From Metallyticus violacea (lineage: Eukaryota > Arthropoda > Insecta > Mantodea > Metallyticidae), in assembly GCA_030762175.1 (NCBI GenBank), contig CM060846.1:182130541-182194540 (forward strand): a DNA stretch of 64,000 nt. Reading direction: 5' to 3'. The position numbers and the translations under genes are program-made. Shown one piece after another: positions 1 through 12,566 of the stretch (positions are counted from its first letter, which is position 1; each line of letters begins with the position of its first letter). Under the pieces are notes generated by a model that was not told where the DNA came from, did no database searches, and saw nothing but the letters and a program-made list of their open reading frames with translations.

Positions 1-637
1 ATCTGCACAAATTACTCCCATTTTTCGCATTTTACTTGAATCTTATAACCTTTTCCGCGCCTGGAAAGTAGTGAACACATACTGAATGAAAATGTTTGCT
101 TTGAGCTGCCGTGTGGTACATGGTTTGATAACTACGTGATCCAATTCTGGGAATGTTATCCAATGAAATATGACTGTGGATTTGTTTCGGTGGTTTTATA
201 TTATATACATTTTGTAATGACTTTTATGAATAAAAACACTTTTATACTTGGGAAATTAGCCAACCATTGCTGTTCTCCTGCAAATAATATGTTTTACGTA
301 GGTAATTTGATTTGACCAGTAAGAAATTTAATGTACTAAGTTATCATCTCGTGAGTTATATTTCTGTGACTAGTGTTTGAGAGAATAATTTATGCATTTT
401 GTTAACAGAAGGTGGCATCCTTTAAAACTAATATAAAATAAACAGAAGAAACTTTTACAGGCAATAAGAGCCACCCGCAAGAAAACAAAGGATGCCGAAT
501 CTTACGTAAACGAAAATAATGTGAACCCAAGTGATGTTACACAAAATTGGTAAATAAGTTTAGAGTATCAAAATTAAATTGTTCTCCGTTTTGTAATTAA
601 CAAAAACCTGAAAATGATGCTGATCTATGTTTCCAAA
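1..637. other. AT-rich intergenic sequence
   Basis: No convincing coding region, SINE head or tandem repeat is visible. Open frames are short and lack family motifs. Confidence 0.6.
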
Positions 638-1030
638 TTAGCAATTAACATTGCAACATTTAGGTTATATCCGAATGCAAAGAAAATACTGAAGCTCTGA
701 CAAAAATTCTGTATTTCATGGCATTCTATAGTTTGAGATATTTAAACACACACCGTCGTTTTTTCCATACACAATATGACTAGAGTAAAACCAAACTTAT
801 TGCAGATATTACGGGAAATAACTTTCATTTAATCCAGAAATTAAACATTGAAACAATTAGGTTATAGTCTACTGCAAATAACGCACTGCAACTCTGATAA
901 AAAAATTGGGTATTGCGTGCCATTCTATTTTCAGATATTTAATTACATACACTCATTTAAATCACAATATAACAATAAGAAGACCAAAATTACTGTAAGT
1001 CTGATATGAAATTACTTACATTTTAGGAAA
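638..1030. repeat. Two-copy diverged tandem repeat, period about 198 bp
   Basis: Two adjacent stretches share the same order of landmarks: a TTAGGTTAT motif (about 660 and 858), a run ending in CTCTGA followed by AAAAA, a GCATTCTAT/GCCATTCTAT motif, then GATATTTAA and an ACAATAT motif. This indicates an old tandem duplication. No coding content is seen. Confidence 0.65.
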
Positions 1031-2560
1031 CTGCATTAATCTGACATACAGTGGAGGAAAATGGCCAGCTAATGAATTGGACTCTATAAGTGTGTGTTTT
1101 TAAGTAACAATAATATTAGCAGCAAAGCAATTTTCAGAATAACAGAAGTGATTCACAGGGATAGGCTCATGGTATTTCTCAACAGAGTCATTGCAAATTG
1201 TTTGTTCAGTTTAATGAAGTATGGTTAGGATAATTATCCCTATTTACCAAAGACTTGCTTGTAATGAACTACAGGCATGATGTGTTTTTGGAGGGATACA
1301 AAATTAAATTTAAAGTGTTCACTCACTCATTGGCAGAAAGTGCCCCAAATATATTTTTATTTTTAAAATGGGAAGAAATTTGGACATTTAATGGTGCTTC
1401 TCCTTTTAATGTAAGCTGTTCACCTTCTAAGGAGCTGAGATTTATGGCAAAGGGGGATTGATGTTCAGCAACTGTTTCATAGATTAGGGAGACCTGGGAT
1501 ACGACTCGACTTCACGACAGCAGGAGTTCCGCTGCCACAAGCAAGAAAAGAATAGCAGGTGGCAAAAGTAGCACAACAACACCACAGAAGAACACGAAGG
1601 AAAGTAAAAACACAAATAACTATAAATAAGGAGGGGTCTATTATGTAAAGCACACAATTCACTGTTTCCCAACACACTTATTTATAAAACAGCGTTTTTC
1701 TCAAAACTGCATTCTCACAAATTCAAAAATACATTGGGCTCCTCAGTTTTTGTTTAAGGTCAATTAAAATTTTCCCGAAAGTGCACAAGGGTCCATTATA
1801 TTTTTCTAATACACAAAATACTTGCTATCACCACTCATACTAAAAAAATATGTTCCAAGAAAAAAATTGGTTAATTTGGAAGATCGAAATTTATTATAGA
1901 TTTACAAAAATATTACATTAGCTCTTCACTTTATTTAAAATAACTCTTGGTAAATTTTTGTACGTAATTTAAAGTTCTATTTTAAAAAATGCCAAACAAT
2001 TTCGTGAACTAGTAAGGCACATGCGTTATTTTGATTACGCGATATATTTAAAAATTAATATTCATAAATTAATTTATAACTCGCTAAGTAATTATCTAAT
2101 TTGAATGAAATTTGGGCTACATATAAATTAACAACAATGCACTCGCAGTAAACATTTCAACTAAAACCATATACAAATTTGGGACTTTGAAAATTCACTC
2201 ACGGTGTCCTTTAATACATGCATAGTAAATGTGAAATTAACGACATAAAAGAAACCAAACATATTTTTAAATACTTGGAAAACTTATAAGTATGTATGAG
2301 GAATGAAAGAAAGAAAATATCACGTAGAAAGCTGAAAATATGGTAGTACAAATAATAATAGGAAAGATCCACTATCCTGTTCCTATTTATGCACAGACAG
2401 TATCAAAACCAAAAATTACAGACAAAGAATACACATGTCAGTAAACAGTACATTCTAAGAAACAAACATTGTTTGTAGCTTTAAGCAAAGGAAAAAGTTT
2501 AAAATAAATACCATAATTTTTCACAAAATCAGTAATAAAGTAATATAAAATCAAGATAAA
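1031..2560. other. AT-rich intergenic sequence
   Basis: Only short open frames without recognisable domains are present (for example 1255-1461 plus and 1477-1677 minus). I see no repeat family here. Confidence 0.55.
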
Positions 2561-2569
2561 ATATACGAA

Positions 2570-3600
2570 AAATACGCAAAGAAATTAATTTTGGAGACAG
2601 AGACAAAAGATTACTTGACTACATTATTAGAAACTATACAACTAAAATAACAAGACTAAAAATGGAACTACAAAGCAAAAAAAGTCTGATGATCATGTAT
2701 GATATTCTTATTGTAGCAAAAACAAATGAATTACAAGACTATATTTTTAAAAAAAATAGGGGGATTTCAAAGGAAGAATTTTATTAAAGCCTAAGGTTTC
2801 GCTTTAAAATTAGCCCTAGAAACACAGAAACAGTGCACCACGGTATAGAGGTGTTTACAAAACTGATATTTATCTTAATCAAAACATGAAGATGGAACTT
2901 AGGATTCCAAACAATTGCAGTAAAAATTTATACCGTTGCCACTAGGTGTGCGAAACACATAGATTTGGGCACGTGGCCAAATGCAAAAATCTGCATGCTC
3001 TCACTGTGGAGAAGAAAATAACGCAGGAAATAAATTCAGGAAAAAAGGCCAAGCAGCAGTCTGTGCACCATACATAAAAAGAAAAATAAACGTTCAGTTA
3101 AAAAAGAATGCCAAACTTGTAAAATGATCTGTGAAAAGATGAATTTCTAAAACTGACTATGAGTAACAAAATAGAAAAAGGTGTTATGGAGGAAAGGTCA
3201 AAAAATAAATAAGTAAATAAATAAACACCTAGCAGGCAAAAAAATGCTATTGCAGGATTTTTATATGGATAGATATAAAAACTACCTAGAAAGAAAAAGT
3301 AACCCAGGCGGAAGGAAATGAAATTCAGCAAGATATTATTTTGAATAATTATACCATAGGAAAAAAATATTCGCGTAGATTACAGCGCACTAATATCAGA
3401 AAGTAGATTGGAAGAAGAGAATGATATTATTCAAATTCTCTAGATAATGAAGAGGAATATTATAATTGTAACCAATATACAGATACTAACTAAGAATAAA
3501 CAAACAATGAAACAGAAAAGAAATTCAGCGTTTTAAAAATATTTTGAAACAAGAAAAATAGAAAGAACATGAATAATAAACAAGCATGCAGACTTATAGT
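2570..3600 (+). pseudogene. Decayed gag-like ORF1 of a non-LTR retrotransposon (zinc-knuckle remnant)
   Basis: No long frame is open, but translation in shifting frames gives a lysine- and glutamate-rich segment (about 2600-2760) followed by zinc-knuckle traces. CETHRFGHVAKC is read at 2949-2984 and CSHCGE at 2996-3013, the second in a different frame. Basic, lysine-rich sequence follows. ORF1 proteins of R1-, Jockey- and I-type elements carry CCHC knuckles with a RFGH-x4-C signature, which is what I recognise. No reverse transcriptase follows before the SINE at 4.19 kb, so this is an orphan or truncated piece. It could derive from the R1-clade family seen on the minus strand at 12-15.7 kb, but the sequence does not show that link directly. 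Confidence 0.45.
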
Positions 3601-4176
3601 AGCTAATATATATAAGCAAGAACAATAAGACGATAAAAACTTTAATTACTGCTTAATCATATGAAGGCCTATAAACCCGTCTGCTAGAAGAGGAAGATAA
3701 ACAGAGTTCTTGTGATATTGCTATGAAAAGCAGATAGCTGTGCAAAAGGGCCGGGTGAAACAGATGAGGAAAGTAACCAATCCCACTCCTATAAAATGGT
3801 GGTGATATAGCAACGGCCGAAGGGAATGCTGGACGCAAGGTATTTTACACAGCTATCTAACAAGAGGGTGACTCGGCATTACACGTTCCAGCAGCACGAC
3901 AGTAAGAGAGAATAGGATAATCTAACCCATTCAAATAAAGAAAGCATGTTAGCCAATCGCAAATCAAAAACATTGATGCTGAATTTTAAATAAATCCACA
4001 ATTTTATATTAGATAACAGAAATATACTATTAATAGCTTTACGACTAGAAACTAGAAAATCACAATTTAAAGGAAAGTATACATTGTTTCCAATAACAGA
4101 AGCAGCAGATATATTAGAAGTAAGAACACAAAACCTACCTACAAATCCAACAGATTTACGGAAATTCATAACAAGT
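3601..4176. other. Intergenic sequence
   Basis: I see nothing I can support. The minus-strand open frames at 3653-3838 and 3879-4169 have no family motifs. Confidence 0.5.
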
Positions 4177-4187
4177 GGTGTCTGAAT

Positions 4188-4480
4188 TATTTTCAGTAGT
4201 GTTTAACGCCCGTTTTTACTACTGAGGCACCAAAGGCGGTGGAGACTAATGATACATGAGATGAAATAATATATTGGGTAAGGATATGCATATGTATATT
4301 TTAAGGAAGGAAGCGTTCCAGGCCTAAGTTAGGCCACCTCCCCAGCATTTGCCAGTTATGGGGCTGAGAAAAACCTGGAAAAAACCCTCAGTCAGGGAGA
4401 ATGGTCCTGGCGGGATTCGAACACCTGATCTTCCGCTCACGAGTAGGCGCCTTAACGACCTCGGTCACCCGTGGCGGTGG
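4188..4480 (-). repeat. SINE2 (tRNA-derived SINE) copy with perfect TSD
   Basis: Read on the minus strand, the element starts with a tRNA-like head. The box A-like region lies near 4450-4470 and a box B (GTTCGAATCCC type) near 4413-4423. The body ends at the 3' end in a GTTAAACACT motif. Flanking target-site duplications GGTGTCTGAAT are identical at 4177-4187 and 4481-4491. Related copies lie at 22.84, 29.58, 31.2, 36.87 and 55.5 kb. The head is transposon-borne and is not a working tRNA gene. Confidence 0.85.
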
Positions 4481-4491
4481 GGTGTCTGAAT

Positions 4492-5221
4492 GAAAATCAA
4501 GAAACTTTAGACTTTGAGGAACTGTATTACAATTTCGTACATAGTTACGGAAGGATAGTCTTCGATTTAAAAAAATGACCAATTACTCATTTTCATATTT
4601 ACTACAATTGATGTATGGCATTATTTTCATCAAAATATAGTAAATAAACGCTTATAATAATAAGTACTATTTATTTTAAAAAGGGAAAATATAGTAACAT
4701 TGAAATTTAAAAATGTTAATAAATCAAAAATAATAACAATACTGTTGTATATAACAAAAATTATTTACAACGTTTTCAATTTGCTAAATTTTAAAAATAT
4801 TTGTTCTTTTGTTGTACAATAGTTTAAATTTTTCAAAAGTGTTGTTATACTGAAAACCATTTTTGAGGTTGCTTTATTTCTATCAAGACAATAGATTTAC
4901 ATTAAAAATGGAAAATGCTTTTTGTGTAGTTAATACTAAAAAAAAAAAGATTAATTTAAAACAAAAAGTTAACATGCCGTAAGCAAAATGCTAAACTGTG
5001 TAGACATTCGTTAATTTACTTAATAAAAACAACGGCATTGTAATACGAACTCTTAGCCCTCAAAGAAATAGCAAAGTCAGGCCATTCAAGAATCGCTTTT
5101 GTGCATGAGTGGTTTGCGTTACGGTAATAGGCAATCATGGTTGGAATGATGCCATAAATTCGTAAGAATGAAAATCTTTATAGAAGGCGAGATGTGTAGT
5201 ATCTCTCTCTTCTATGTCTTT
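4492..5221. other. AT-rich intergenic sequence with one shared repeat motif
   Basis: Mostly low-complexity AT sequence. At about 4981-5025 there is an AGCAAAATGCTAAA motif followed by a TTAATTTACT motif. The same order occurs in the arms of the 33-43 kb inverted repeat (about 34,237 plus; about 42,345 and 40,270 minus). It is probably a small fragment of the same repeat family. Confidence 0.5.
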
Positions 5222-5281
5222 TCCTCCTCACAGACCCACTTATTTAGTAAGCAGCGCAGCGACCCCGAGGCATCAGAGCTG

Positions 5282-5579
5282 ATTTTTTTCATTGGTTTAT
5301 ATTTATGGAGGCTCTTTAATATCTCAGGTCATCAGCGTCCCATTCAACTCAGGGGGTGAAACGGCCGACAAATTTTGCTCACCTCTCTTTCAGGCTTGAG
5401 GTTCTTTTTCGTGCCGTAAATGTACGACACAGGACCCACGGCTTTACTTCCCTTCTGGAGGAAGCCATACTTAGGATTTTTACGCCCGAAAAAATCCATC
5501 GGTCCTAGCCGGGTCCGAACCCGCGATCTTGGGTTTAGGAGGCAAATATGGTAACTACTACACCACCAGGACCGACTAA
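5282..5579 (-). repeat. SINE1 (tRNA-derived SINE) nested in retrotransposon copy B
   Basis: On the minus strand this copy has the full SINE1 order. A tRNA-like head opens with GTCGGTCCTGGTGGTGTAG and has box B near 5,515. A conserved body follows (TAGGATTTTTACGCCCGAAAA on the plus strand is part of it), then a 3' end with GAGCCTCCATAAATATAAAC. It is flanked by imperfect duplications CATCAGAGCTG (5271-5281) and CATTTGAGCTG (5580-5590). The intact target, with GAGCTGCTCCC, is seen in copy A at about 16,108. Confidence 0.85.
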
Positions 5580-5939
5580 CATTTGAGCTGCTCCCTCCGG
5601 TCCACGCTATGCGTGTCTGACTGTTTCAATTTCTCCTAATATTTATTATTATTGTTCTTATCTCCCTGTTCTTAGTCTGATGGATGCCTTCGTGTTTGAC
5701 GCGGTAAATGGTAACTGGGTAAATGGTAACTCCCAACACTGGATTATCATGTAGGACACGAAAGAACTGGTAAAGGCCAGGCCCCATTCTATGATCATTT
5801 ACCTTCCTAAAGACCATTGGGTCCATCTGTCTGTACACTGGGAGGTGTAATACCGAGGTGACTTTTGTTCAAGCCAGAACAACTCACCTAAAACGGGGTG
5901 GCGGCTAGGAAGCAGCCTACTATCGGAAATGTTTTCAAT

Positions 5940-7220
5940 GGTGCAGGAATAACTAGCTATGGTGAAAAATAATCCTCACCGTTAAATTTAAAGAAAAAGA
6001 GTAGCTGTGAGAAAGTGACCGAAATTACTTTTCCCATACTTAGTTATTAGTAGAGCTGAAGAAGAATAGTCGTTCAGTAGTGTCAATTCTTTTATCATTC
6101 AGAACGGTATAGATAACATCTCCGGCACCGAGAAATCCTGCCCGCGACTTAGAAACCGATCTTTTTGGTGGAGGTGCTTGGAGTACAATAAAGCAAAACA
6201 CATTGCTCAAGGTTAAAAAAACTTCACTAGTGTTGGATCCGCATTGAGTGGCACAACAACCCTGAATTATTCTCAAGGGGTTATTAACACCAGCATATTC
6301 GACGACATGTCCGATACTGAAATTCAAGTTTTATAAAGAAGCAAGGCATTACATCCATTTATCGCGTACAGACAAGGAAAGGTGTTGAAGTACAAATGAC
6401 CCGTACTCTCTTTCCTACATTTAATAGGTTGTCCTGCCGCGAAAGATAAAAGCTGGACACGAGGTTAAATAGGTACGCCAGTATATTCTCAGACAACTAC
6501 GATGTTTTCAGTAATATTGGCCACACTCGCATGTAAAAGTTATATTTCAATGTGTGCAACCTATAGTGAGGAAATTCATGCATGTCCATCCGCTCCTTTC
6601 TGCCTGAACTGCTGCGGTGATGATCCATTTTCGTTCCGCGATTGTCCTCGCTATCGCAAATAGCGCTTTATTCAGGAATTCCCGGTGAAAGAAAAACTTT
6701 CGTTTTCAGATGCCCAGAAGTACTTTCAAGCTCGCTAGGTGTTACGTAAGACCGGTTAATATAGCTCTATAGCCTTAACTGCAATGCAGATGAGTTACAG
6801 CAGCGCGCAGAGCTGTGATTTAATTTTCACCAAAGTTCCTAGAGTTGAAAATTGCTTCAATCGCCCTACCGAGAAGCCAAAATACGGCAGTGCTCGACTG
6901 TTTTGTTGCTCGGCAATTAAATGTAAGACGGCCTACACCAAGAAAGAATTTTTGAAAACTTCCACTAAGGTTGAAAAGAAGATTTCGAGAACATCTTATC
7001 CTTGGAGATCGAGCTCCTCTGAGGGTTCAATGAGCAAACCCGCTAGGCGGTCGAAATCACCGTCTATCTGCACCTTCAACCGATCCCAGGTGTTGGAATC
7101 GGTTGAGCTTTCTCTGCGGGAGAGCCCTTCCTCTGAGGGAGTAGTGAAGCAGAACTTGCCTTCTCCTGTTAAACCACTACACCGGTTGAAATGTAAGACT
7201 GTAGATAAACTTATTCGCAT
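5940..7220 (+). pseudogene. ORF1 (gag-like) remnant of I/Nimb-like copy B
   Basis: The order matches ORF1 of the copy at 16.47-17.76 kb. Knuckle remnants lie at about 6,500-6,660: a TTGGCCACACTCGCATG stretch, then a CxxCCGDD-type third knuckle and a DCPRY-like motif in frame with stops. A serine/arginine/proline-rich C-terminal part at 6,784-7,220 contains SKPARRSKSP and a FNRSQVLESVE-like motif, almost the same as in the younger copy. The protein would have bound element RNA. Many stops and frame changes make it non-functional, and the only sizeable open piece is 6,784-7,281. Confidence 0.75.
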
Positions 7221-7231
7221 ATATATTTACA

Positions 7232-10200
7232 GTGGCTCTCCTGTCGTGGAATGTACTTTGAATTCGCACTCGAAGACCTGAACTGGAGATGCTTTTACGG
7301 TCGACTGACCCCCCCCCTCCCCAGTATATCCAGGAAGAAACAAAGTTTCAACCTCTAGACTCATTTCTCCTCCTCGACTACTTTTCGGTGATACTGGACC
7401 TTACACTAGAAGATGGCACACTCACTCATGGCGGAGTTTTAATTTTAATCAGATATGACGTATACAGTTTTCCATTGATTGTCCTATACAGGCCGCAGCA
7501 GCTACCGTTTGCTTTACCGGCCTTAATTTCGCTGTCTGCAATATTTACATACCTCCATCTGCTACTATCGCAGCGGCTGATCTAGATCATCTTCTTTCCC
7601 AACTACCATTCCCTTTTTTAATTTTGGGTGACTTTACTGCGCAGCATACCCGAAGAGTATCTTCCACGGAGTGTACGAAGGGTAGTATGTCGTGGACATT
7701 TAGATAGCTACAAGTTTACTTTACTTAAAGCAGGTCAACCCAATTTTCTTTCCCATGGTACAAACAGTTTATCACATTTGGATTTATCTTTCTGTTCCGC
7801 CTCTATTTCTGCAGATCTTACCTGTAACGTACTCTCTGATTTATACTCGATCATTTTCCGTACCAGACCCATATCGTGTCTTTACACGTACATTCCCAGC
7901 GCGCGCCGAAGTGGCTTATGAGCAAGGCGAATTGGAATCTCTTCAATTCTCACGCCATATTTTAGGATGTGCTTTTATGTCTATTGATCCCATGGTCAAG
8001 CACCTAGATAGAGTACTCATTACTGCCGCAAATCAGGCTATTTCCCTGTCCTCTCTCCACACCAGACGATGTCCGGTTCCTTGGTGGAACAATGAATATC
8101 GGGGCGCATTGCATGTACGCCGAGATGCTTTCACAACTTTTCGTTGCCACCTTACATTGCAATATGTGATTCGATATAAACAGCTGCGCGCCGAATACCG
8201 TCCAGTAATTAAGATAGGAAAAAGGTGCCTTGGATTGGTTTCGCTTTTCTTCTATCTGCTCAACACCTATGTCTGTTGTATGGGATAAGTTACGCCGCGT
8301 TGTAAGTAAGCCTAGGTTTTCGCACATACCCGGTCTCAAGATACAACACTATGTACTTGCTACTCCTATGGACGGTTTTGCACAAAAGTGCCAAACGATC
8401 GCCGTTTTCTTTCATGTGGAGAAAGCATACCTGCTGGAGAAGTAGTATTCTTCGAACGCTTCATGAATGGCATATACGTGGTCGGCTGTCAATTTTTATT
8501 CAAGAGTTCATGAGAGACCGGGATTTTAATGTAGCATGGATTCTCTTTTACATTTTGGTTTTATTCAGGAGAACGTAGAACCTCGGCGCTCCGTACTTAG
8601 TGTCTCACTGTTTGCCTTGTCTATTATAGAGTGTTTACTGCCAGAGACAATATTTGTTATTCGTCAGCAACTTTGCACTCTTTCTTTCTTCTCAGCGCAC
8701 TTTTCTTTTGAAGCGTTTCTTCAATGCTTTTGGATCGTCTCTATGCTTAGAGTGACAACCGCGGGTTCCGTTTTTATGCTCAAAGTCCGTCTGCATGAAT
8801 ATACGGCTTTCTGAGGAGTATCCTTCATCGTCATTCCGCCTTGGCACAGATGCTCTGTTTAGTAGACGAAGTACAGTTCCTTAGCTTGAATTTTGACAGG
8901 AAACTCTGCTGATCACTACATATAGTACAACTGAAAGGCTGGTATGATGTTCTCTATGTCTTTTGCGTGTTTTAAGTGGTATATCCGGGGGTGCTGACCG
9001 GACGGTACGTTTGCGATTCTACTGCTCTATCATCCGGTCAAAATTAATTATGGCTTCTTTGTGTATGGCTCGGTGCGACCTTCAGTGTTGCGTCGCCTTA
9101 ACCAGATTCATCACTGGGGAAACCGTGTCGCCATAGGGGCATTTCCTACAACTCCTATGTACACCCTATGCACGGAATGCGGTGAACCTCCTTGTAGGCA
9201 CATTTTACTTGGTAGATACGGTTGCCGTTTGGATAGTAAAGCTCGGTACCCCACGATTGAGCCTTATTTTTTTAATATTTGTTTGATAGTTTCTACCGTG
9301 TTTGGTTTCTGGCTCCTATGCATCCCGACTATTGCTTTCAGGAGATGCTAAGGAAGTTGGTCGTAGAGGTGCCTGCTTTTTTCTTATCCGGGAAGTTTGT
9401 TTTCTCCTTTGACCTTTAGTATAGGCCCCAATTCCTCTTGGGCTTACTTCCTGTCCTAAATCATCGAGTGCAGCTTCCATTACTGGTCGTCATTTTAACA
9501 CTGTACTCCTTTAATTTGCGAGATGCAATTTTATTTATACCGAGGCTCGAAAGCAGACACAGGTTTTGAATGAGTCTTCTTGTTTAATGGTTCTAGTTTT
9601 ATATTTGGTCTTAACTTTGCGACGTCTATTTTTATGGCGGCACTTTACCTATTAATCGCGTGGTTCTATATGTATCTGAACAACAGTTGGGGGACTGTGT
9701 AATATGTTCTGATTCCCGAGTGCTTTTTCCAGCTTTCGAAACCCTACAACTCCCATCCTCATATACAGAAGATTCAGCACGCAGCGTTTGCGAGGATGTC
9801 AGTTTAACACTGCAATGGGTTCCTGGCCATTTTGGGAATTCAGAGCAACTATGCTGCAGATATGGCAGCGAAACCGTTGTTTTAGAACCTTCCACAATCT
9901 AACAAATATTTCCTCTGGGGATTTTAGTCATTTTTAATTACAGCCGTTCTCTCGCGCTGGCGCGAAAAGGGTATTTGCTCCAAACAATAAAATTCAGGAA
10001 AACAAACCTGCTCCTTTTAATTCGTTGTCCTCTTCTTGCGTAGTTTGGCGCGAAGTAATTTTAGAACTTTGTGGATTGAGCACTGTCGTTTTAGTAACCG
10101 CCAACTTTTTAAAGTTGAATCTGCTCCAGGGTGTACAAATCCCTCTCCTATGCAATGCTTCATATTTTAATTGAATGTTTTCATCTAGCGGTTTTTAGAA

Positions 10201-10303
10201 TTTTCTAGGGTTTGTCTTGCTCTCTTGAGAAATTCTTACGTATGATGTCATCGCTGTCGAATGAGTGCTCCGTATTTGGATTATTTGTAAAATCTGGGGG
10301 AAG
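7232..10303 (+). pseudogene. ORF2 (endonuclease/RT/RNase H) remnant of I/Nimb-like copy B
   Basis: The position of the start ATG of the sister copy reads GTG here (7232). Endonuclease remnants run to about 7,920, and RT pieces run from there to about 9,350. The fingers region is deleted: TTGCTACTCCTATG runs directly into GACGGTTTTGCAC near 8,370, skipping what is about 18,940-19,490 in copy A. The catalytic FVDD region is scrambled near 8,655-8,690, so RT could not work. RNase H traces start near 9,530 (IYTE-like, where the sister has IYTDGS), and a QWVPGHFGN-like stretch lies near 9,820. The C-terminal zinc-finger region ends near 10,303. Divergence from copy A is clearly greater than copy A's own damage. 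Confidence 0.75.
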
Positions 10304-10609
10304 TAATTATTTTTTAAATTTATATTCCGCAGAATTCTATTGGTGCATATAAGCCCATTTTGTTTCCGGCTCTTGCTGGTGTATTTTATGCTCAGCACTT
10401 TGTCCATTGTTAATTTTTTGCCTTTTTTATTTGTTAACGGGATTTTATATGTATTGGCCTATTTGATTATGTCACTTGTATTCTGCACAATATTTTAGGT
10501 GACATAAATTATTTAATTATTTTATTATTGACACAGTTAAAGTGTGGTTCGTCTCTAATGACCTTAGCAGTTTTGCGCTCTTAAACAACAATCATCATCT
10601 TGCGTATTT

Positions 10610-12008
10610 CCATCTTCGGTGCTTCTCCCTCCACGACTAGTTGGTGACGGCGATGAGTTGTACGGTTGCCATCATAGAGGCCCCATGAAGCAGGTACAGC
10701 AATCACCAAGCTGCGTCTGCCACATTTTCAAAGGGTATGACGATCCTATGACATCATTAACTGACCCAGTAGGTCTTAAACGATTATTTCAATATCAAGA
10801 AGCACTTTGTTAATGTTTTGTTAAATTCAGCTATAAAATCTAAGTTAACATCACATTTCCTATCCCGAGATTTGACACAATGTGAAGGCGCCGTTCTTGC
10901 ATCTGTGTTTATGCCAAGGGTATGGTTCTATCTTGTGGTCTCTCATTTATCACATTACTAGTATTATGACACATGGTCGAGGTGCAGACTTTCAAGTTCA
11001 AATCTGAAAAGTTAGGTTTCGATTTCTGCCCGGGATAATGATATTTCTTCCCTCTTTCAATATTTTCCTGTTACAAAACGCAATGGAGTATGGGCGAGCT
11101 GAACTTTGCCCAAACTTCTTCTCTGTTCCCGTAACCAACTTTATCTGTAAGTTAACTTCCTGAATTCTAACCCTGTTTATTATTGTTTTTCATTATAAAT
11201 TTAAAAGTTCTATAACTAAAACCCCTAAGAATCAATTTTCACTAAAAATTAATAAGCGGTGTGCTGCTTAGATGTTCAATGTGCAATAAAGGTACACAAG
11301 AAAATTTATAGATAATACGATATAGGTGTCTGAGTTATAACTTGTATACCAAGCAGTACATTGTTAAATTGTATGATTAACGACAGGATTTTGGGAATAT
11401 TTTGTTGTAAGACAAGTTTTGTGAGTTGAATTGTTAGTAACTTTCGATATTCTCTTCCCTCCCACTCGTTCTACACCCATGCTTGTTGCCGAGATTTCTA
11501 AGATATGCAGTAACACGCTAACAAGATAAAATCCATGAATATAATTTTTACGTTGCTTCTGATCCCAGCACAATATTTGGTTATTACTTTGTACACATGG
11601 TTATCCGAAAACCCTTTGCCAATTCATATTGACTCATTAAATCGGAATTGTCATAAAATTACCCCTTAAGGACATTACATTACTTTCCTGAATACACTCA
11701 CACTATAACGCGTATAAATACTTACATTTCAGTTAAAATCATGTTCCATGGCAATGTCTAAAAAGGTACATTTATTATTACCTTGCGCAATTACTATTAA
11801 GTGAGGTTTCTTTACAAAATCTTTGTGAATTAATTCTTTATTGTATACATTTATCCCATCGTCTCTGTGAAACTTTTACTATGATATGACATTGTATTTT
11901 ATATTTTAAATTGTATTTTGAATATATATATTAAATTTTAATTCTGCAATACTTACATCCTGATATCTTGGTTCTACATCAGGATGTAATACTCCAGATT
12001 TCATTTAT
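10610..12008. other. Intergenic sequence with a small hairpin
   Basis: No gene is recognised. At about 11,955-11,993 the motif ACATCCTGAT is followed after a short loop by its complement ATCAGGATGT, giving a 10-bp stem. It lies just beyond the probable 3' end of the minus-strand R1-like element. Confidence 0.5.
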
Positions 12009-12346
12009 TTATTCCTCTTATATCTTTCAATACAATTTAAATTACAATTAAATTTCACAGATTTTAAAATCTACACTACTAATACTATAACTAAACAAAA
12101 TTAAAACTTCAAAAAACAAAACCGGTACTGGAATCCAGCACTACGGCTATTTACTATGACTTACAATAACATCTACAATTGCAACTGGTACCCAGTAGCA
12201 ATGATTACATTTAAACTTTATTAATTTACAATTATTATCCAATTTACTCTATGCGTCTTCATTTCTGCTAACGCTCGGTATCCGGGCTGCTCCCCACTGG
12301 AATTCCTGGCAACAGAACCTGGACGTCAGTGGAGTTGCTGCCGGTC

Positions 12347-12547
12347 TCAAGCAACAGCTATGCTGGACCATAGTGTGTTGACAGTGTAGTTTCCTTCGCT
12401 TCTCTCCTTCTCTTGACCTCTGTCTACTTCTTCTCTCAACTGCTTCGTTTCCTCCTGAAAACTGCCATTATTCCTTTCTTCTGTCAGTTCTGCTCTCTTC
12501 TTCTTATTCAAATTGGGTGTTATCTTCTTTATCATCTTTTTATTCAA
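12347..12547 (-). other. Open frame for a highly charged peptide downstream of the R1-like ORF2
   Basis: A 66-residue minus-strand frame rich in lysine, glutamate and arginine (KKITPNLNKKKRAE, QLREEVDRGQEKE). It starts about 20 bases after the stop of the RT polyprotein. Its composition resembles the basic/acidic tail that precedes it, so it may be a C-terminal extension split off by a stop codon. It could also be a chance open frame in purine-rich 3' UTR. Confidence 0.3.
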
Positions 12548-12566
12548 CTAATTTTAGTTGTAGATA

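Larger units (their letters stand above)
5222..10599 (+). mobile_element. I/Nimb-like non-LTR retrotransposon, old degenerate copy B
   Basis: This interval aligns in order with the better preserved copy at 16.05-21.98 kb. Shared parts are a 5' leader (AGCGAC-CCGAGGCA, then GAGCTGCTCCC), ORF1 with knuckle remnants, ORF2 with endonuclease, RT, RNase H and C-terminal pieces, and a 3' end TTAAACAAC followed by a short (ATC)2 tail at about 10,591-10,599. It is crowded with stops and frameshifts. It also lacks roughly 550 bp of the RT fingers region, with the junction near 8,370, relative to the other copy. A SINE1 is inserted in its 5' leader. Target-site duplications are only weakly visible (CTTCTATGTC near 5,209 and CTTGCGTATT near 10,599). 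Confidence 0.85.

Noticed and set aside
11955..11993. Small hairpin as a possible transcription terminator
   Set aside because: A 10-bp stem in AT-rich eukaryotic DNA is not a terminator; it is noted only as lying near an element end.
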